From contig NZ_JAFBDA010000010.1 of assembly GCF_016907995.1 (NCBI RefSeq), positions 62,001 through 126,000 of the forward strand: DNA of 64,000 nucleotides. Direction: 5' to 3'. How positions within the stretch are numbered: position 1 is the first letter of the stretch; every line of letters begins with the position of its first letter. The DNA comes from Clostridium sardiniense. GTDB lineage: Bacteria; Bacillota; Clostridia; Clostridiales; Clostridiaceae. The notes under the pieces are model-generated. The model was not told the origin of the DNA, searched no databases, and saw only the letters and a list, made by a program, of their open reading frames with translations. Below are positions 45,376 through 55,180 of the stretch, one piece after another. A program made the translations under genes and the position numbers.

Positions 45376-47607
45376 ATGTTTAGGGAATGGGAAGGCTTTA
45401 AAGAAGGAAATTGGCAAAAAGAAATTGATGTCAGAAACTTTATTCAAAATAATTATACTCCATATGAGGGAGATGATTCTTTCTTAAAGGGAGCAACTGA
45501 AAATACAACTAAGTTATGGGATGAAGTAAGTGAGCTATTTAAGAAGGAAAGAGAAAATGGTGGAGTTTTAGATGTTGATACTAAAACAGTATCAGGAATA
45601 AATGAATATGCGCCTGGCTATATAGACCAAGCAATAGAAAAGATAGTGGGTGTACAAACTGACGCTCCACTTAAGAGAGCTGTTATGCCACAAGGTGGTA
45701 TAAGAATGGCAGAAAATGCAGCTAAAGCTTATGGATATGAGGTTGATGGTAGAATATCAGAAATATTCACTAAGCACAGAAAGACTCATAACCAAGGTGT
45801 ATTTGATGCATATACTGATGAAATGAAGTTAGCTAGAAAATATGGTATAGTAACAGGACTTCCAGATGCTTATGGTAGAGGAAGAATTATAGGTGACTAT
45901 AGAAGAGTTGCTTTATATGGTGTAGATAGATTAATAGAAGACAAGATGGCTCAAAAGAAGAGCTTAGAAGTTAATACTATTGATGCAGATGTAATTCAAT
46001 TAAGAGAAGAAATTAGCGATCAAATAGTAGCTTTAAAAGAACTTAAAGCAATGGGATCAAGCTATGGATTTGATTTATCAAAGCCTGCAATGAATGCTAA
46101 AGAAGCTGTTCAATGGGTTTACTTTGCATACTTAGCTGCAATTAAGCAACAAAATGGTGCTGCTATGTCATTAGGTAGAACTTCTACTTTCTTAGACATA
46201 TATATTCAAAGAGATTTAGATGCAGGAGTAATCACTGAAGAAGAAGCTCAAGAAATAATGGACCATTTCGTAATGAAACTTAGATTAGTTAAGTTCTTAA
46301 GAACACCAGAATACAATGATTTATTCTCAGGAGATCCAACTTGGGTAACTGAATCAATTGGTGGTATGGGATTAAATGGAAAGAGTTTAGTTACTAAGAA
46401 TTCATTTAGAGTTCTTAATACACTTTATACATTAGGACCATCACCTGAACCAAACTTAACAGTACTATGGTCAACTAGATTACCTCAAAACTTCAAAGAT
46501 TTCTGTTCAAAGGTATCTATTGATACAAGTTCAGTTCAATATGAAAATGATGATTTAATGACAGAATACTGGGGAGATGACTACGCTATTGCTTGTTGTG
46601 TATCTGCAATGAGAATAGGTAAGCAAATGCAATTCTTCGGTGCAAGAGTTAACTTAGCTAAGACTTTACTTTACACTATAAATGGTGGTATAGATGAAAA
46701 GTCAGGAGTACAAGTAGCACCTAAGATGGCACCTATAACAAGTGATTATTTAGATTACAATGAAGTTATGGAAAAATTTGATGTAATGACAGACTGGTTA
46801 GCAAACCTTTATGTTAATACTTTAAACTGTATCCACTACATGCATGACAAGTATTCATATGAATCACTTCAAATGGCATTACATGATAGAGATGTATTTA
46901 GAACAATGGCTTGCGGTATAGCTGGTTTATCAGTTTGTGCTGACTCTTTATCAGCTATTAAGTATGCTAAGGTTAAGCCAATAAGAAACGAAGAAGGAAT
47001 TGCTATTGATTTCGAAGTTGAAGGAGATTTCCCTAAATACGGAAATGATGATGATAGAGTTGATGAAATAGCTGTATTCTTAGTTAAGAATATGATGGAA
47101 AAGATCAGAAAGAATAAGACTTACAGAAATTCATACCATACTCAATCTGTATTAACTATAACTTCAAACGTAGTATACGGTAAGAAGACAGGAACAACTC
47201 CTTGTGGAAGAAAAGCTGGAGAACCATTTGCACCAGGAGCTAATCCAATGCATGGTAGAGATTCAAGTGGATCACTTGCATCATTAAATTCAGTTGCTAA
47301 GCTTCCATATGAGCATTCACAAGATGGTATATCAAATACTTTCTCAATAGTTCCAGATGCTTTAGGAAAGTCAAAGGAAGATAGAATATCTAATTTAAGC
47401 AATATGTTAGATGGATACTTTGGTCAAAAAGCACATCACTTAAATGTTAATGTATTTAACAGAGAGACATTATTAGATGCAATGGAAAGACCAGAAGAAT
47501 ATCCACAATTAACTATCAGAGTTTCAGGATATGCTGTAAACTTCATCAAGTTAACTAGAGAGCAACAACTTGATGTTATAAACAGAACATTCCACTCAAG
47601 AATGTAA
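45376..47607 (+). CDS. pflB: formate C-acetyltransferase (pyruvate formate-lyase)
   Basis: 743 residues. Adjacent active-site cysteines in [10 protein letters not shown] (about 414-415) and the C-terminal glycyl-radical loop RVSGYAVNF (about 717) are both intact. It splits pyruvate and CoA into acetyl-CoA and formate and is destroyed by oxygen. Its activase follows 166 bp downstream. AGAGAGGCGACG precedes the ATG. Codon use shifts toward more C-ending codons, which fits high expression. Confidence 0.98.
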   Translation: MFREWEGFKEGNWQKEIDVRNFIQNNYTPYEGDDSFLKGATENTTKLWDEVSELFKKERENGGVLDVDTKTVSGINEYAPGYIDQAIEKIVGVQTDAPLKRAVMPQGGIRMAENAAKAYGYEVDGRISEIFTKHRKTHNQGVFDAYTDEMKLARKYGIVTGLPDAYGRGRIIGDYRRVALYGVDRLIEDKMAQKKSLEVNTIDADVIQLREEISDQIVALKELKAMGSSYGFDLSKPAMNAKEAVQWVYFAYLAAIKQQNGAAMSLGRTSTFLDIYIQRDLDAGVITEEEAQEIMDHFVMKLRLVKFLRTPEYNDLFSGDPTWVTESIGGMGLNGKSLVTKNSFRVLNTLYTLGPSPEPNLTVLWSTRLPQNFKDFCSKVSIDTSSVQYENDDLMTEYWGDDYAIACCVSAMRIGKQMQFFGARVNLAKTLLYTINGGIDEKSGVQVAPKMAPITSDYLDYNEVMEKFDVMTDWLANLYVNTLNCIHYMHDKYSYESLQMALHDRDVFRTMACGIAGLSVCADSLSAIKYAKVKPIRNEEGIAIDFEVEGDFPKYGNDDDRVDEIAVFLVKNMMEKIRKNKTYRNSYHTQSVLTITSNVVYGKKTGTTPCGRKAGEPFAPGANPMHGRDSSGSLASLNSVAKLPYEHSQDGISNTFSIVPDALGKSKEDRISNLSNMLDGYFGQKAHHLNVNVFNRETLLDAMERPEEYPQLTIRVSGYAVNFIKLTREQQLDVINRTFHSRM

Positions 47608-47642
47608 TATTTATACTATTAAAATGTAGTATCAATTAAATT

Positions 47643-47674
47643 ATCCTCTGCTAGGGTTATACTTAGCAGGGGAT
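47643..47674 (+). promoter_or_regulatory. hairpin after pflB
   Basis: ATCCTCTGCTA / TAGCAGGGGAT, 11 bp with one U-G, loop 10 nt, no T-run. Probably partial termination or RNA end protection between pflB and pflA. Confidence 0.55.
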
Positions 47675-47697
47675 ATGTATTATAATTTTAAATAAGT

Positions 47698-47756
47698 AAT
47701 TGATGATTTAAAATTTATAAATAGAAGTTATATTTATAAACTTTAAATCATCAATT
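47698..47756 (+). promoter_or_regulatory. large inverted repeat in the pflA leader
   Basis: 15-bp perfect outer arms (AATTGATGATTTAAA and complement) and an inner TTTATAAA/TTTATAAA match. It ends 4 bp before the AAGGAGG of pflA. It could control pflA translation or be an operator. Confidence 0.6.
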
Positions 47757-47773
47757 GTTCAAGGAGGAAGTTA

Positions 47774-48490
47774 ATGACTATGACTGTAGGAAAAATTCAT
47801 TCAATAGAAACTATGGGGCTTGTAGATGGGCCTGGTATAAGAGTTGTTGTGTTTTTGCAAGGGTGTTCTTTAAGATGTAAGTATTGTCATAACCCTGATA
47901 CATGGGAATATGGCTGTGGTGAAGAATATACTCCATCTGAATTGGTAAATAAGATAAAAAGATATAAGGCGTATTTTAATACTTCAAATGGTGGCGTTAC
48001 ATTTTCAGGTGGCGAACCTTTAAGACAACCAGAGTTTTTAATTGAAGCATTGAAGCTATGTAAAAAAGAAGGTATACATACATGTATAGATACTTCAGGA
48101 TTTGGAGTTGGAATGTATGATGAAATATTAAAATATACAGATTTAGTTCTTTTTGATATAAAAGATCTAACAAGAGAAGGATATAAAAATGTAACTTTAA
48201 TGAATATTGATGAGTCTCTAAAGTTTCTTGGCGCGGTGCAAAATGCTGGAACAAAAATGTGGATAAGACATGTTGTTGTGCCTGGATTAACTGATGGGGA
48301 AGAACATATAAGAAAGTTAAAGGAATTTATAAAAACTTTAGATAATGTAGAGAAAGTAGAGCTTCTTCCATACCATTTACTTGGAGTAAATAAATACGAA
48401 AATATGGGACTTAATTATCCATTAGAAGGTGTTGAAGCTATGGATAAAGAGAAAATTAAACAGTACCAAAAAATATTAAATGAAGAGTAA
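47774..48490 (+). CDS. pflA: pyruvate formate-lyase activating enzyme
   Basis: 238 residues, radical SAM protein. The 4Fe-4S site is CSLRCKYCHNP (CxxxCxxC, about 31-38), with GGVTFSGGEP (SAM contact) following. It abstracts hydrogen from the PflB glycine to make the radical. Start 6 nt after AAGGAGG. Located after pflB as is usual. Confidence 0.97.
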   Translation: MTMTVGKIHSIETMGLVDGPGIRVVVFLQGCSLRCKYCHNPDTWEYGCGEEYTPSELVNKIKRYKAYFNTSNGGVTFSGGEPLRQPEFLIEALKLCKKEGIHTCIDTSGFGVGMYDEILKYTDLVLFDIKDLTREGYKNVTLMNIDESLKFLGAVQNAGTKMWIRHVVVPGLTDGEEHIRKLKEFIKTLDNVEKVELLPYHLLGVNKYENMGLNYPLEGVEAMDKEKIKQYQKILNEE

Positions 48491-48519
48491 AGAGTTAGAT
48501 TTTAAACTAACTCTTTTTT
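48491..48519. terminator. terminator of pflA
   Basis: AGAGTTAG / CTAACTCT stem, 8-nt loop and T-run; lies between convergent genes. Confidence 0.85.
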
Positions 48520-48527
48520 ATTTAAGT

Positions 48528-48776
48528 CTATTTAGTTTTCTTCTTCTTTTTCTTTGAATTTACACTAGTTGATCTAGTAGCGACATCCTTATTTTTACCT
48601 TCTTCTTCTTTTTCTTTTTTAGCAATAAGCCTATCAGGTGAATAAAAGAAAGTAACAGATATTAAAAATGCAACACCTGAAGATAAAATTACATTATGTA
48701 ACATTATATCTAATATGAATGCTATTAAAATTATAGAAGCAACGAATTTTAAAAAAGTTTTTGATTGAGAACTCAT
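48528..48776 (-). CDS. small membrane protein with lysine-rich tail
   Basis: 82 residues: two hydrophobic segments (about 10-24 and 28-46) and a highly charged C-terminus ending in a run of Lys. I do not recognise the family. CTCCTCCCC (GGGGAGGAG on the coding strand) precedes the ATG at 48776, a good ribosome site. The basic cytoplasmic tail could bind nucleic acid or lipids; that is speculation. Confidence 0.65.
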   Translation of the reverse strand: MSSQSKTFLKFVASIILIAFILDIMLHNVILSSGVAFLISVTFFYSPDRLIAKKEKEEEGKNKDVATRSTSVNSKKKKKKTK

Positions 48777-48828
48777 AATAAAATCTCCTCCCCACCATTA
48801 TGATATATTAAAAATTATACAGTATGAT

Positions 48829-48859
48829 AAAAAGAGTTACAATATTTTCATATTGTAAC
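48829..48859 (-). terminator. terminator of the exonuclease gene
   Basis: GTTACAATAT / ATATTGTAAC with a GAAA loop on the minus strand, followed by T-rich sequence. Confidence 0.85.
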
Positions 48860-48878
48860 CCTTCTAACCTAATGTAGA

Positions 48879-49490
48879 TTAATTTTTAGATATATTTGAG
48901 AAGTATCCATGAGGTATTATCTTTCTTTTTAGACCTTCTATTACTGTTAAATAAGTGGCAGCTGTATCAAATCTAGCATCATGATAGTTTCCACTTCCGC
49001 CAAATAACTCTTTTGCCTTACTTTCAATTTGTTCTTTTGTAATATTTAGATATGATATAACCTCTTCAAGTTTTGGATTTTTAAAAGTGCCATTAGGTTT
49101 TAGCATTTTACATATATCCTTATAGTATGACATAGTACAGAATGTTCTCTTTGGTTCATAATTTGCTCCAAGGAATAATAATTCACTATGCATAAATTTA
49201 ACATCAAAATTTACATTATGACCTATTACAAAGTCTGCTTCCATAAAATCATCTATAAATTCACCAACGGAATCTTCAAAATACATTCCTTCTGAAAGCT
49301 CGTATAATTTTTCAAGAGAAAAACCATGTACTGCTTCAGCATTTGGATCCATCTCATCAACTGCAAAAAAGAAGTTTTTACCTGTAGTAGTTTGAGGCTT
49401 TGTTGATGTATCCACTACTATGTAGCTTAGTTGACATATGTGTCCAGGGCGTATGCTTGTTGTTTCTGTATCGAAAAAAAGTAATTTCAT
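48879..49490 (-). CDS. 3'-5' exonuclease, DnaQ/RNase T superfamily
   Basis: 203 residues from ATG 49490, just after AGGAGG; the longer frame upstream has no ribosome site. ExoI motif FFDTETT, ExoII HNVNFD and ExoIII YHDARFDTAAT supply the four acidic residues and His of a DEDDh exonuclease. It probably removes nucleotides from DNA 3' ends (proofreading- or repair-type); no polymerase domain is fused. Confidence 0.88.
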   Translation of the reverse strand: MKLLFFDTETTSIRPGHICQLSYIVVDTSTKPQTTTGKNFFFAVDEMDPNAEAVHGFSLEKLYELSEGMYFEDSVGEFIDDFMEADFVIGHNVNFDVKFMHSELLFLGANYEPKRTFCTMSYYKDICKMLKPNGTFKNPKLEEVISYLNITKEQIESKAKELFGGSGNYHDARFDTAATYLTVIEGLKRKIIPHGYFSNISKN

Positions 49491-49586
49491 TGAATATCCT
49501 CCTAGTGTACAAATATAATTATAATTATATACCATATCTGTTCATAATAAAATAACAAAAAATCAGATGAAAACAGTAAGAATTAA

Positions 49587-49615
49587 TTGAAATTAATTAT
49601 CGCTGATAGTATAAT
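49587..49615 (+). promoter_or_regulatory. ldh promoter
   Basis: TTGAAA, 17-nt spacer and TATAAT, about 65 bp before the ldh start. Confidence 0.7.
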
Positions 49616-49680
49616 TAAATTATAATAAAAAATAGCAAATTGGTTAAACTAATGGAATCATGGAAACCGGAGGGAAAGTT

Positions 49681-50631
49681 ATGTTAGTTGAAAGAAAAAG
49701 AAAAGTATCAATAATTGGAGCAGGTTTTGTAGGAGCAACTACAGCTTATGCATTAATGAATAGTGGAATAGCAACAGAAATTTGCATATATGATATAAAT
49801 ATGGATAAAGCAATGGGAGAGGTAATGGATTTAGTTCATGGAACATCTTTTGTAAAGCCAGTCAATATATATGCAGGATCACTAGAGGAGACTGCAGATT
49901 CTGATATAGTAATAATAACAGCAGGTATTGGACAAAAAGAAGGAGAAACTAGATTAGATATGATTGGAAAGAACTTTGAAGTTTTCAAAGGATTTGTTCC
50001 TGAAATCGCAAGATTAAGTCCAGAATCAATTTTATTAGTTGTATCTAATCCAGTAGATGTATTAACTTATATAACTTATAAGTTATCAGGATTCCCAAAA
50101 GAAAGAGTTATAGGATCAGGTACTGTGCTAGATACTTCTAGACTAAAGTATGTACTTGGTAAATACTTTAGTGTAAATAATAATAATATACATTCATATG
50201 TTATTGGTGAGCATGGTGACAGTGAATTAGTTACTTGGAGCAATGGTAGAATAGGTGGAGAAGATTTTGATATATATGCAAAACAAAAATCACTTAACTG
50301 GGATGAAGAAATTAAAAAAGTAATAGAAGAAGATGTTAAAAATGCTGCTTATGAAATAATAAACAGAAAAAAAGCAACATATTTTGCAGTAGCACTTGCT
50401 GTCAATAGAATTGTTGAGGCTATATTTAGAGATGAAAATAGTATATTAACTATTGATTCTTTATTTGAAGGGCAATATGGAATTAAAGATATGTATTTAG
50501 CAATTCCAACTATAGTTAATAGAGAAGGAGCTAAAGAGATAATAGAGATACCATTATCAAATAGTGAAGAAAGTAGACTTAAAGAGTCAGCAAAAATATT
50601 AAAATCACATTTAGACCAGTGTCATATTTAG
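49681..50631 (+). CDS. ldh: L-lactate dehydrogenase
   Basis: 316 residues from ATG 49681, which follows CGGAGGG; an ATG at 49660 overlaps the ribosome site. NAD-binding [27 protein letters not shown], the catalytic His in GEHGDSE (about 178), and a substrate-binding Arg in GETRLD are intact. It reduces pyruvate to L-lactate, regenerating NAD in fermentation. Gln at the substrate-specificity loop ([10 protein letters not shown]) supports lactate rather than malate dehydrogenase. Confidence 0.95.
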   Translation: MLVERKRKVSIIGAGFVGATTAYALMNSGIATEICIYDINMDKAMGEVMDLVHGTSFVKPVNIYAGSLEETADSDIVIITAGIGQKEGETRLDMIGKNFEVFKGFVPEIARLSPESILLVVSNPVDVLTYITYKLSGFPKERVIGSGTVLDTSRLKYVLGKYFSVNNNNIHSYVIGEHGDSELVTWSNGRIGGEDFDIYAKQKSLNWDEEIKKVIEEDVKNAAYEIINRKKATYFAVALAVNRIVEAIFRDENSILTIDSLFEGQYGIKDMYLAIPTIVNREGAKEIIEIPLSNSEESRLKESAKILKSHLDQCHI

Positions 50632-50642
50632 AAATTAACAAA

Positions 50643-50680
50643 AAGTATTCTTTATATTTAAAGAATACTTTATTTTTTTT
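50643..50680 (+). terminator. terminator of ldh
   Basis: AAGTATTCTTTA / TAAAGAATACTT perfect stem and a long T-run. Confidence 0.95.
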
Positions 50681-50725
50681 ATTTTTTTGTATATAATAAT
50701 ATTTAAAATTAAAGGAGGGCTATTT

Positions 50726-51739
50726 ATGAAACAAGAAGGTATTATTATACCAGAAGGATATAAAAGTAAAGCAACACTAATTGAAACAGAAGTTCATATT
50801 AAATCTATAAAGGATTATTTTGAAAAGAATTTAGCAGAGAGATTAGACTTAATCAGAGTATCAGCTCCTCTTTTTGTTGATTCTAAATCAGGATTAAATG
50901 ATAATCTAAATGGAGTTGAAAGACCAGTAAAATTTGATGTTTTGGCATCAAAGGAAGATGTAGAAATTGTACATTCCCTTGCAAAGTGGAAGAGAATGAG
51001 TTTACATAGATACAATTTCCCAGTTGGTAAAGGTCTGTATGCTGATATGAATGCTATAAGAAGAGATGAGGATCTTGATAATCTACATTCTATATATGTT
51101 GATCAATGGGATTGGGAGCGTATCATAAATAAAGAGGATAGAAATTTAGAAACTTTAAAAGATACTGTAAGAAGAATATATAGTGTATTTAAGGATACAG
51201 AAAAGTTTGTAAAAGATAACCTTATAGATATAAAAGAAGAACTTCCAGAGGAAATATTCTTTATTACATCTCAAGAACTTGAGGACATGTATAAAGATTT
51301 AACATCTAAGGAAAGAGAAGCTGCAATATGTAAAGATAAAGGGGCAGTCTTTATAATGCAGATAGGACATGAATTAGCTTCAGGTGAAAAGCATGATGGT
51401 AGAGCACCAGATTATGATGACTGGAACTTAAATGGAGATATTTTATTCTGGAACTCAGTTTTAGACGATGCTATGGAATTATCATCAATGGGTATAAGAG
51501 TAGATGAAAAATCTTTAGAAAGTCAGCTAGAGAAAGCTGACTGCTTAGAAAGAAAGAACTTAGAATTTCATAAAGCATTATTAGAAGGAAAGCTTCCTTA
51601 TACTATTGGAGGAGGAATTGGACAATCAAGAATATGTATGTATTTCTTAAGAAAAGCACATGTTGGAGAAGTTCAAGCATCTGTTTGGGATGAAAAAAAT
51701 AATAGAATATGTAAAGAAAATGGAATAGAATTATTATAA
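50726..51739 (+). CDS. asnA: aspartate-ammonia ligase (asparagine synthetase A)
   Basis: 337 residues from ATG 50726, after AAAGGAGGG. The class II synthetase-like core is clear: [53 protein letters not shown] and GGGIGQSR. It makes asparagine from aspartate and free ammonia, so a nitrogen-rich niche is implied. Monocistronic; no T-box was seen upstream. Confidence 0.96.
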   Translation: MKQEGIIIPEGYKSKATLIETEVHIKSIKDYFEKNLAERLDLIRVSAPLFVDSKSGLNDNLNGVERPVKFDVLASKEDVEIVHSLAKWKRMSLHRYNFPVGKGLYADMNAIRRDEDLDNLHSIYVDQWDWERIINKEDRNLETLKDTVRRIYSVFKDTEKFVKDNLIDIKEELPEEIFFITSQELEDMYKDLTSKEREAAICKDKGAVFIMQIGHELASGEKHDGRAPDYDDWNLNGDILFWNSVLDDAMELSSMGIRVDEKSLESQLEKADCLERKNLEFHKALLEGKLPYTIGGGIGQSRICMYFLRKAHVGEVQASVWDEKNNRICKENGIELL

Positions 51740-51756
51740 AAAATACTTGATATAAA

Positions 51757-51794
51757 AAAATACTCAACGGCTAAACTTAGCTATTGAGTATTTT
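51757..51794. terminator. bidirectional terminator between asnA and birA
   Basis: AAAATACTCAA / TTGAGTATTTT with inner GCTA pairing; covers the birA stop. Confidence 0.88.
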
Positions 51795-52755
51795 CATCTT
51801 TAAATGTTATTTCTCCACTGATTACTTTTCTTATATTTCCAAGTTCATCCTTAATTATAAGTTCTCCATCATCATCTATTCCAAGACAAGTTACCAACTC
51901 CTCACTCCTTGGAGTAACTAGTCTAGCAGTCATATCAATAAGAAGTGAATTGTTTCTACAAATATGTATAACCTCTGATAAATCATTCTTATCTACAAAA
52001 TCATCATAAAAAACTTCAAAATTATTTAAAAAATTTGCAAGTATTTTTGAACGATTAAATTCAATATTTTTTTCTATTAATAGAGAAGTTGCAGTATTTA
52101 GATCAGAAGTAAACTCCTCTTTAGTAATGTTTATATTCATACCAACTCCTACTATAATATGGTTTATTGTATCCATATCACAATTCATAAGAGTAAGTAT
52201 TCCACAGAATTTTTTATTATTAATATATATGTCGTTTGGCCATTTAATTTTGCAAGGTATATCAAGTTCATGTAAAACTTTAAATACTGAAGCTGCTGCG
52301 ATTAGTGTTATTTTGTTTGCTTGATTTGGACTTATATTAGGTTTTAATATTAGAGAGGTCCATATACCTCCCTTAGGTGATTGCCAAACACGATTAAATC
52401 TACCTGTACCTTTAGTTTGAATTTCAGATGTTATAACAGAATAATCACTATTATTATTTTGAGCAATCTCTTTAGCTTTTATATTTGTAGAGTCAATTTC
52501 TTTATAATAAAAGTAATTTCTTCCTAAAATTTTAGTTTTTAAGAATTCACTTACTGAATTGAAATCTATATTATCAGGAGTTTTAATAATTTTATATCCT
52601 TTATTTCGAATTGCATCAATAACATAACCATCTTTTTTTAGGCTATTAATATGTTTCCAAACAGAGTTTCTAGATACTCCTAGTACTTCGCTAATATACT
52701 CTCCAGAAATATATCCATTATTATTTCTAAGTAGATTTAGAACTTTATTTTTCAT
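51781..52755 (-). CDS. birA: biotin-[acetyl-CoA-carboxylase] ligase and repressor
   Basis: 324 residues. An N-terminal helix-turn-helix (about 1-58, EVLGVSRNSVWKHINSL) makes it a class II BirA able to repress biotin genes. The ligase core has TKGTGRFNRVWQSPKGG (biotinoyl-AMP loop) and KWPNDIYI. It attaches biotin to carboxyl carrier proteins. The C-terminal SH3-like domain is present. GGAGG lies upstream. No bio genes are nearby. Confidence 0.95.
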   Translation of the reverse strand: MKNKVLNLLRNNNGYISGEYISEVLGVSRNSVWKHINSLKKDGYVIDAIRNKGYKIIKTPDNIDFNSVSEFLKTKILGRNYFYYKEIDSTNIKAKEIAQNNNSDYSVITSEIQTKGTGRFNRVWQSPKGGIWTSLILKPNISPNQANKITLIAAASVFKVLHELDIPCKIKWPNDIYINNKKFCGILTLMNCDMDTINHIIVGVGMNINITKEEFTSDLNTATSLLIEKNIEFNRSKILANFLNNFEVFYDDFVDKNDLSEVIHICRNNSLLIDMTARLVTPRSEELVTCLGIDDDGELIIKDELGNIRKVISGEITFKDENTQ

Positions 52756-53014
52756 ATTTTTCCTCCAAAGGTACTCTGAATCTTTTTTATTATTATATCA
52801 TAGCCTAAAAATTTAAAAAATATAATAAATAAATACAAAATTTGAATAATATTAATAAATTTTAGTCTAATTGTAAGGAAAATACGTATAAAAGTACTGG
52901 TTTTAAGATAAAAAGTCGATTATAATAGTATTGTTAGACTGAAAAATCACAGATTAAGTTATTTTGAAAATTGTAATTAAGATTTAAGATCTTGATTCAT
53001 TAGGGAGGGAAGAC

Positions 53015-54376
53015 ATGCAAGATAAGGGAGATAAGAAGAAGAATACAAAAATCATAAAGAAAAAGATGTCTAAAAAGAAAAAGATTTTGATTTCAATAGG
53101 GATATTATTCCTTCTTATTATATTAGGAGCTGGAGGAGCTTACATGTATATTAGAGGACAAATATATCAAGGAAGTCCTCAAGCAGAAACTGTAGATTAT
53201 AAAGAACAACCAGGAATTACAAATATATTACTAATAGGAACAGATGCGCGTAAAGTAGATGAGGCTGCAAGAGCTGATTCTATAATTATCGCTACAATAG
53301 ATAATAACCATAAAAAACTTAAACTAACTTCAATCATGAGAGATACATTAGTTAAAATACCAGGTCATGGAGAACAGAAAATAAATGCAGCCTTAGCATA
53401 TGGAGGACCAGAGTTATTAATGCAAACTATAAAGGATAACTTTGATTTATCATTAAATAAATATGTAATGGTTAACTTTAGTGGATTCCAATCAATTGTA
53501 GATCAAGTTGGTGGTATTGATGTTGATATAAAAGATTACGAGATACCAGAACTTAATAAGTTTATTGGAGAGTATGAAGAGGTTAAATCACCGAAAATAG
53601 AAAAAACTGGAATGCAACATTTAGATGGTCAACAAGCTTTAGCTTATGCAAGAATTAGAAAAGTTGGAGATGGAGACTATGAAAGAACTGAGAGACAAAG
53701 AAGAGTTATTGATTTAGTTACACAAAAGTTTAAAGATTTAAGTGTACTTAAATATCCTTCTGTAATGGCAGAATTATTACCATATGTTAAGACAAATATA
53801 GAGCCAGTTATGATTCTTAACTATGCTTATACTGTTTCGAAGTTCCCAAGCTTACAATTTGAACAATTAAGAATTCCAGTAAGTGAAGATATTTCATGGG
53901 GTGGACTTTACAAAGATAAAGGTTGGGTTCTTATTGTAGATAAAGAACAAAATGCAAAGATGATGCATGACTTTATATTTAATGATGTAAAACCAACAGA
54001 CAAGAGCTATAGTGTTGCAGCATGGAAAGATAAACTTGCTGAGTATATGGGTGAAAATGAACAACATATTAAAGATAATGGCCCATTACCAGAAGATAAA
54101 GAAAATGAAGGTTATGTAGCACCTATTAAGAAGCCTTCAACTAGTACAAACAATAATAATAATAGTTCAAAACCGGCTAAGTCAGAGACTCCAAAGCCGG
54201 AAACTCCAAAACCAGCGACTCCAAAGCCAGAGACTCCAAAGCCGGAGACTCCAAAGCCGGAGACTCCAAAACCAGAGACTCCAAAACCAGAGACTCCAAA
54301 GCCAGAGACTCCAAAGCCAGAGAATCCGAAACCAGGTGATGGCAATACAACAGATCCGGTACAAAATAATAAATAA
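53015..54376 (+). CDS. LytR-CpsA-Psr family protein with proline-rich repeat tail
   Basis: 453 residues. A Lys-rich cytoplasmic start (1-25), one membrane segment (about 27-48), then the LCP domain with GTDARKVDEAARADS, LTSIMRDTLVKIPG and LAYARIRKVGDGDYER (the Arg residues that bind polyprenyl phosphate). LCP enzymes attach teichoic acids or other polymers to peptidoglycan. The C-terminus is ten 5-residue units of the ETPKP type and a short tail, likely spanning the wall. GGGAGGG precedes the ATG. Confidence 0.92.
   Translation: MQDKGDKKKNTKIIKKKMSKKKKILISIGILFLLIILGAGGAYMYIRGQIYQGSPQAETVDYKEQPGITNILLIGTDARKVDEAARADSIIIATIDNNHKKLKLTSIMRDTLVKIPGHGEQKINAALAYGGPELLMQTIKDNFDLSLNKYVMVNFSGFQSIVDQVGGIDVDIKDYEIPELNKFIGEYEEVKSPKIEKTGMQHLDGQQALAYARIRKVGDGDYERTERQRRVIDLVTQKFKDLSVLKYPSVMAELLPYVKTNIEPVMILNYAYTVSKFPSLQFEQLRIPVSEDISWGGLYKDKGWVLIVDKEQNAKMMHDFIFNDVKPTDKSYSVAAWKDKLAEYMGENEQHIKDNGPLPEDKENEGYVAPIKKPSTSTNNNNNSSKPAKSETPKPETPKPATPKPETPKPETPKPETPKPETPKPETPKPETPKPENPKPGDGNTTDPVQNNK
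54185..54334 (+). repeat. ten tandem 15-bp repeats encoding (ETPKP)n
   Basis: Units vary only by synonymous changes apart from unit 3 (ATPKP) and unit 10 (ENPKP). Copy number could change by slippage. Confidence 0.95.
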
Positions 54377-54396
54377 AAATAAATAATTTAAATAAT

Positions 54397-54432
54397 AAAA
54401 CACAGCTCATTTTTTAAAAGCTGTGTTTTATG
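54397..54432 (+). terminator. terminator of the LCP gene
   Basis: AAAACACAGCT / AGCTGTGTTTT with an 11-nt loop. Confidence 0.9.
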
Positions 54433-54469
54433 TTATAATACTTTAAAATGAGAGAAGGAGAATTTATAG

Positions 54470-55114
54470 ATGAGCTTTTTGCAAAATATTATATTTATGA
54501 TACCTGCTATATTAATTGGATTTACATTCCATGAATATGCTCATGCTAAAATGGCAGACAGATTAGGTGATAAAACACCAAGGTTTCAAGGGAGATTAAA
54601 TTTAAATCCCATTAATCATTTAGATCCATTAGGAACGATATTAATCTTATTTTGCGGTATAGGATGGGCAAAACCAGTACAAGTTAATCCATCAGCTTTT
54701 AAAAATTATTATAAAGATGACCTAAAGGTAAGTATTGCAGGACCAATTGCTAATTTAATTGTTGCATTCTTTGGTACTGTATTGTACTTTATTTTAATTC
54801 TTGTTAATAGAGAGTTTATTTTAGGTGGATCGTTACTTTCAGTACTTATAATAATAACAAAATATATAATACAAATTAATATAACTTTATTTGTATTTAA
54901 TTTATTGCCACTACCAGGACTTGATGGATTCAGCATTCTTAGAGACTTAAGTCCAAAACATTTTTATAAAATATCAGATAGTCTTTATAGATATCAATTT
55001 TTAATATTTATAGCTATAATTTTTATTGGAGGTCCGATAATTAGAATACCGTCAGAGTTAATATTAAGATTATTATCAAATATAGTAGGTTCAATATTTG
55101 GTATAATATTCTAA
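54470..55114 (+). CDS. site-2 protease family membrane metalloprotease
   Basis: 214 residues, about six membrane segments. HEYAH (about 22-26) is the zinc HExxH and NLLPLPGLDGF (about 145) provides the third ligand Asp in the NPxPxxDG-type motif. It belongs to the compact M50/YwhC-like group without a PDZ domain. It cleaves within membrane segments; the substrate is not known. GAGAAGGAG precedes the ATG. Confidence 0.9.
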   Translation: MSFLQNIIFMIPAILIGFTFHEYAHAKMADRLGDKTPRFQGRLNLNPINHLDPLGTILILFCGIGWAKPVQVNPSAFKNYYKDDLKVSIAGPIANLIVAFFGTVLYFILILVNREFILGGSLLSVLIIITKYIIQINITLFVFNLLPLPGLDGFSILRDLSPKHFYKISDSLYRYQFLIFIAIIFIGGPIIRIPSELILRLLSNIVGSIFGIIF

Positions 55115-55122
55115 TGATAAAT

Positions 55123-55156
55123 AAGCAGTTAGTCTTAAAAGGCTAACTGCTTTAAT
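55123..55156 (+). terminator. terminator of the site-2 protease gene
   Basis: AAGCAGTTAG / CTAACTGCTT with a 10-nt loop and short T-rich tail. Confidence 0.8.
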
Positions 55157-55180
55157 TATTAATTATTATATATTAATTTT

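Noticed and set aside
54185..54334. Possible CRISPR array
   Set aside because: The repeats are tandem coding units of 15 bp without spacers. No CRISPR array or cas gene was found in the window.
54112..54410. Three antisense frames over the LCP gene's repeat tail
   Set aside because: They only exist because the 15-bp repeat lacks stops on the other strand; their products are low-complexity and have no ribosome sites.
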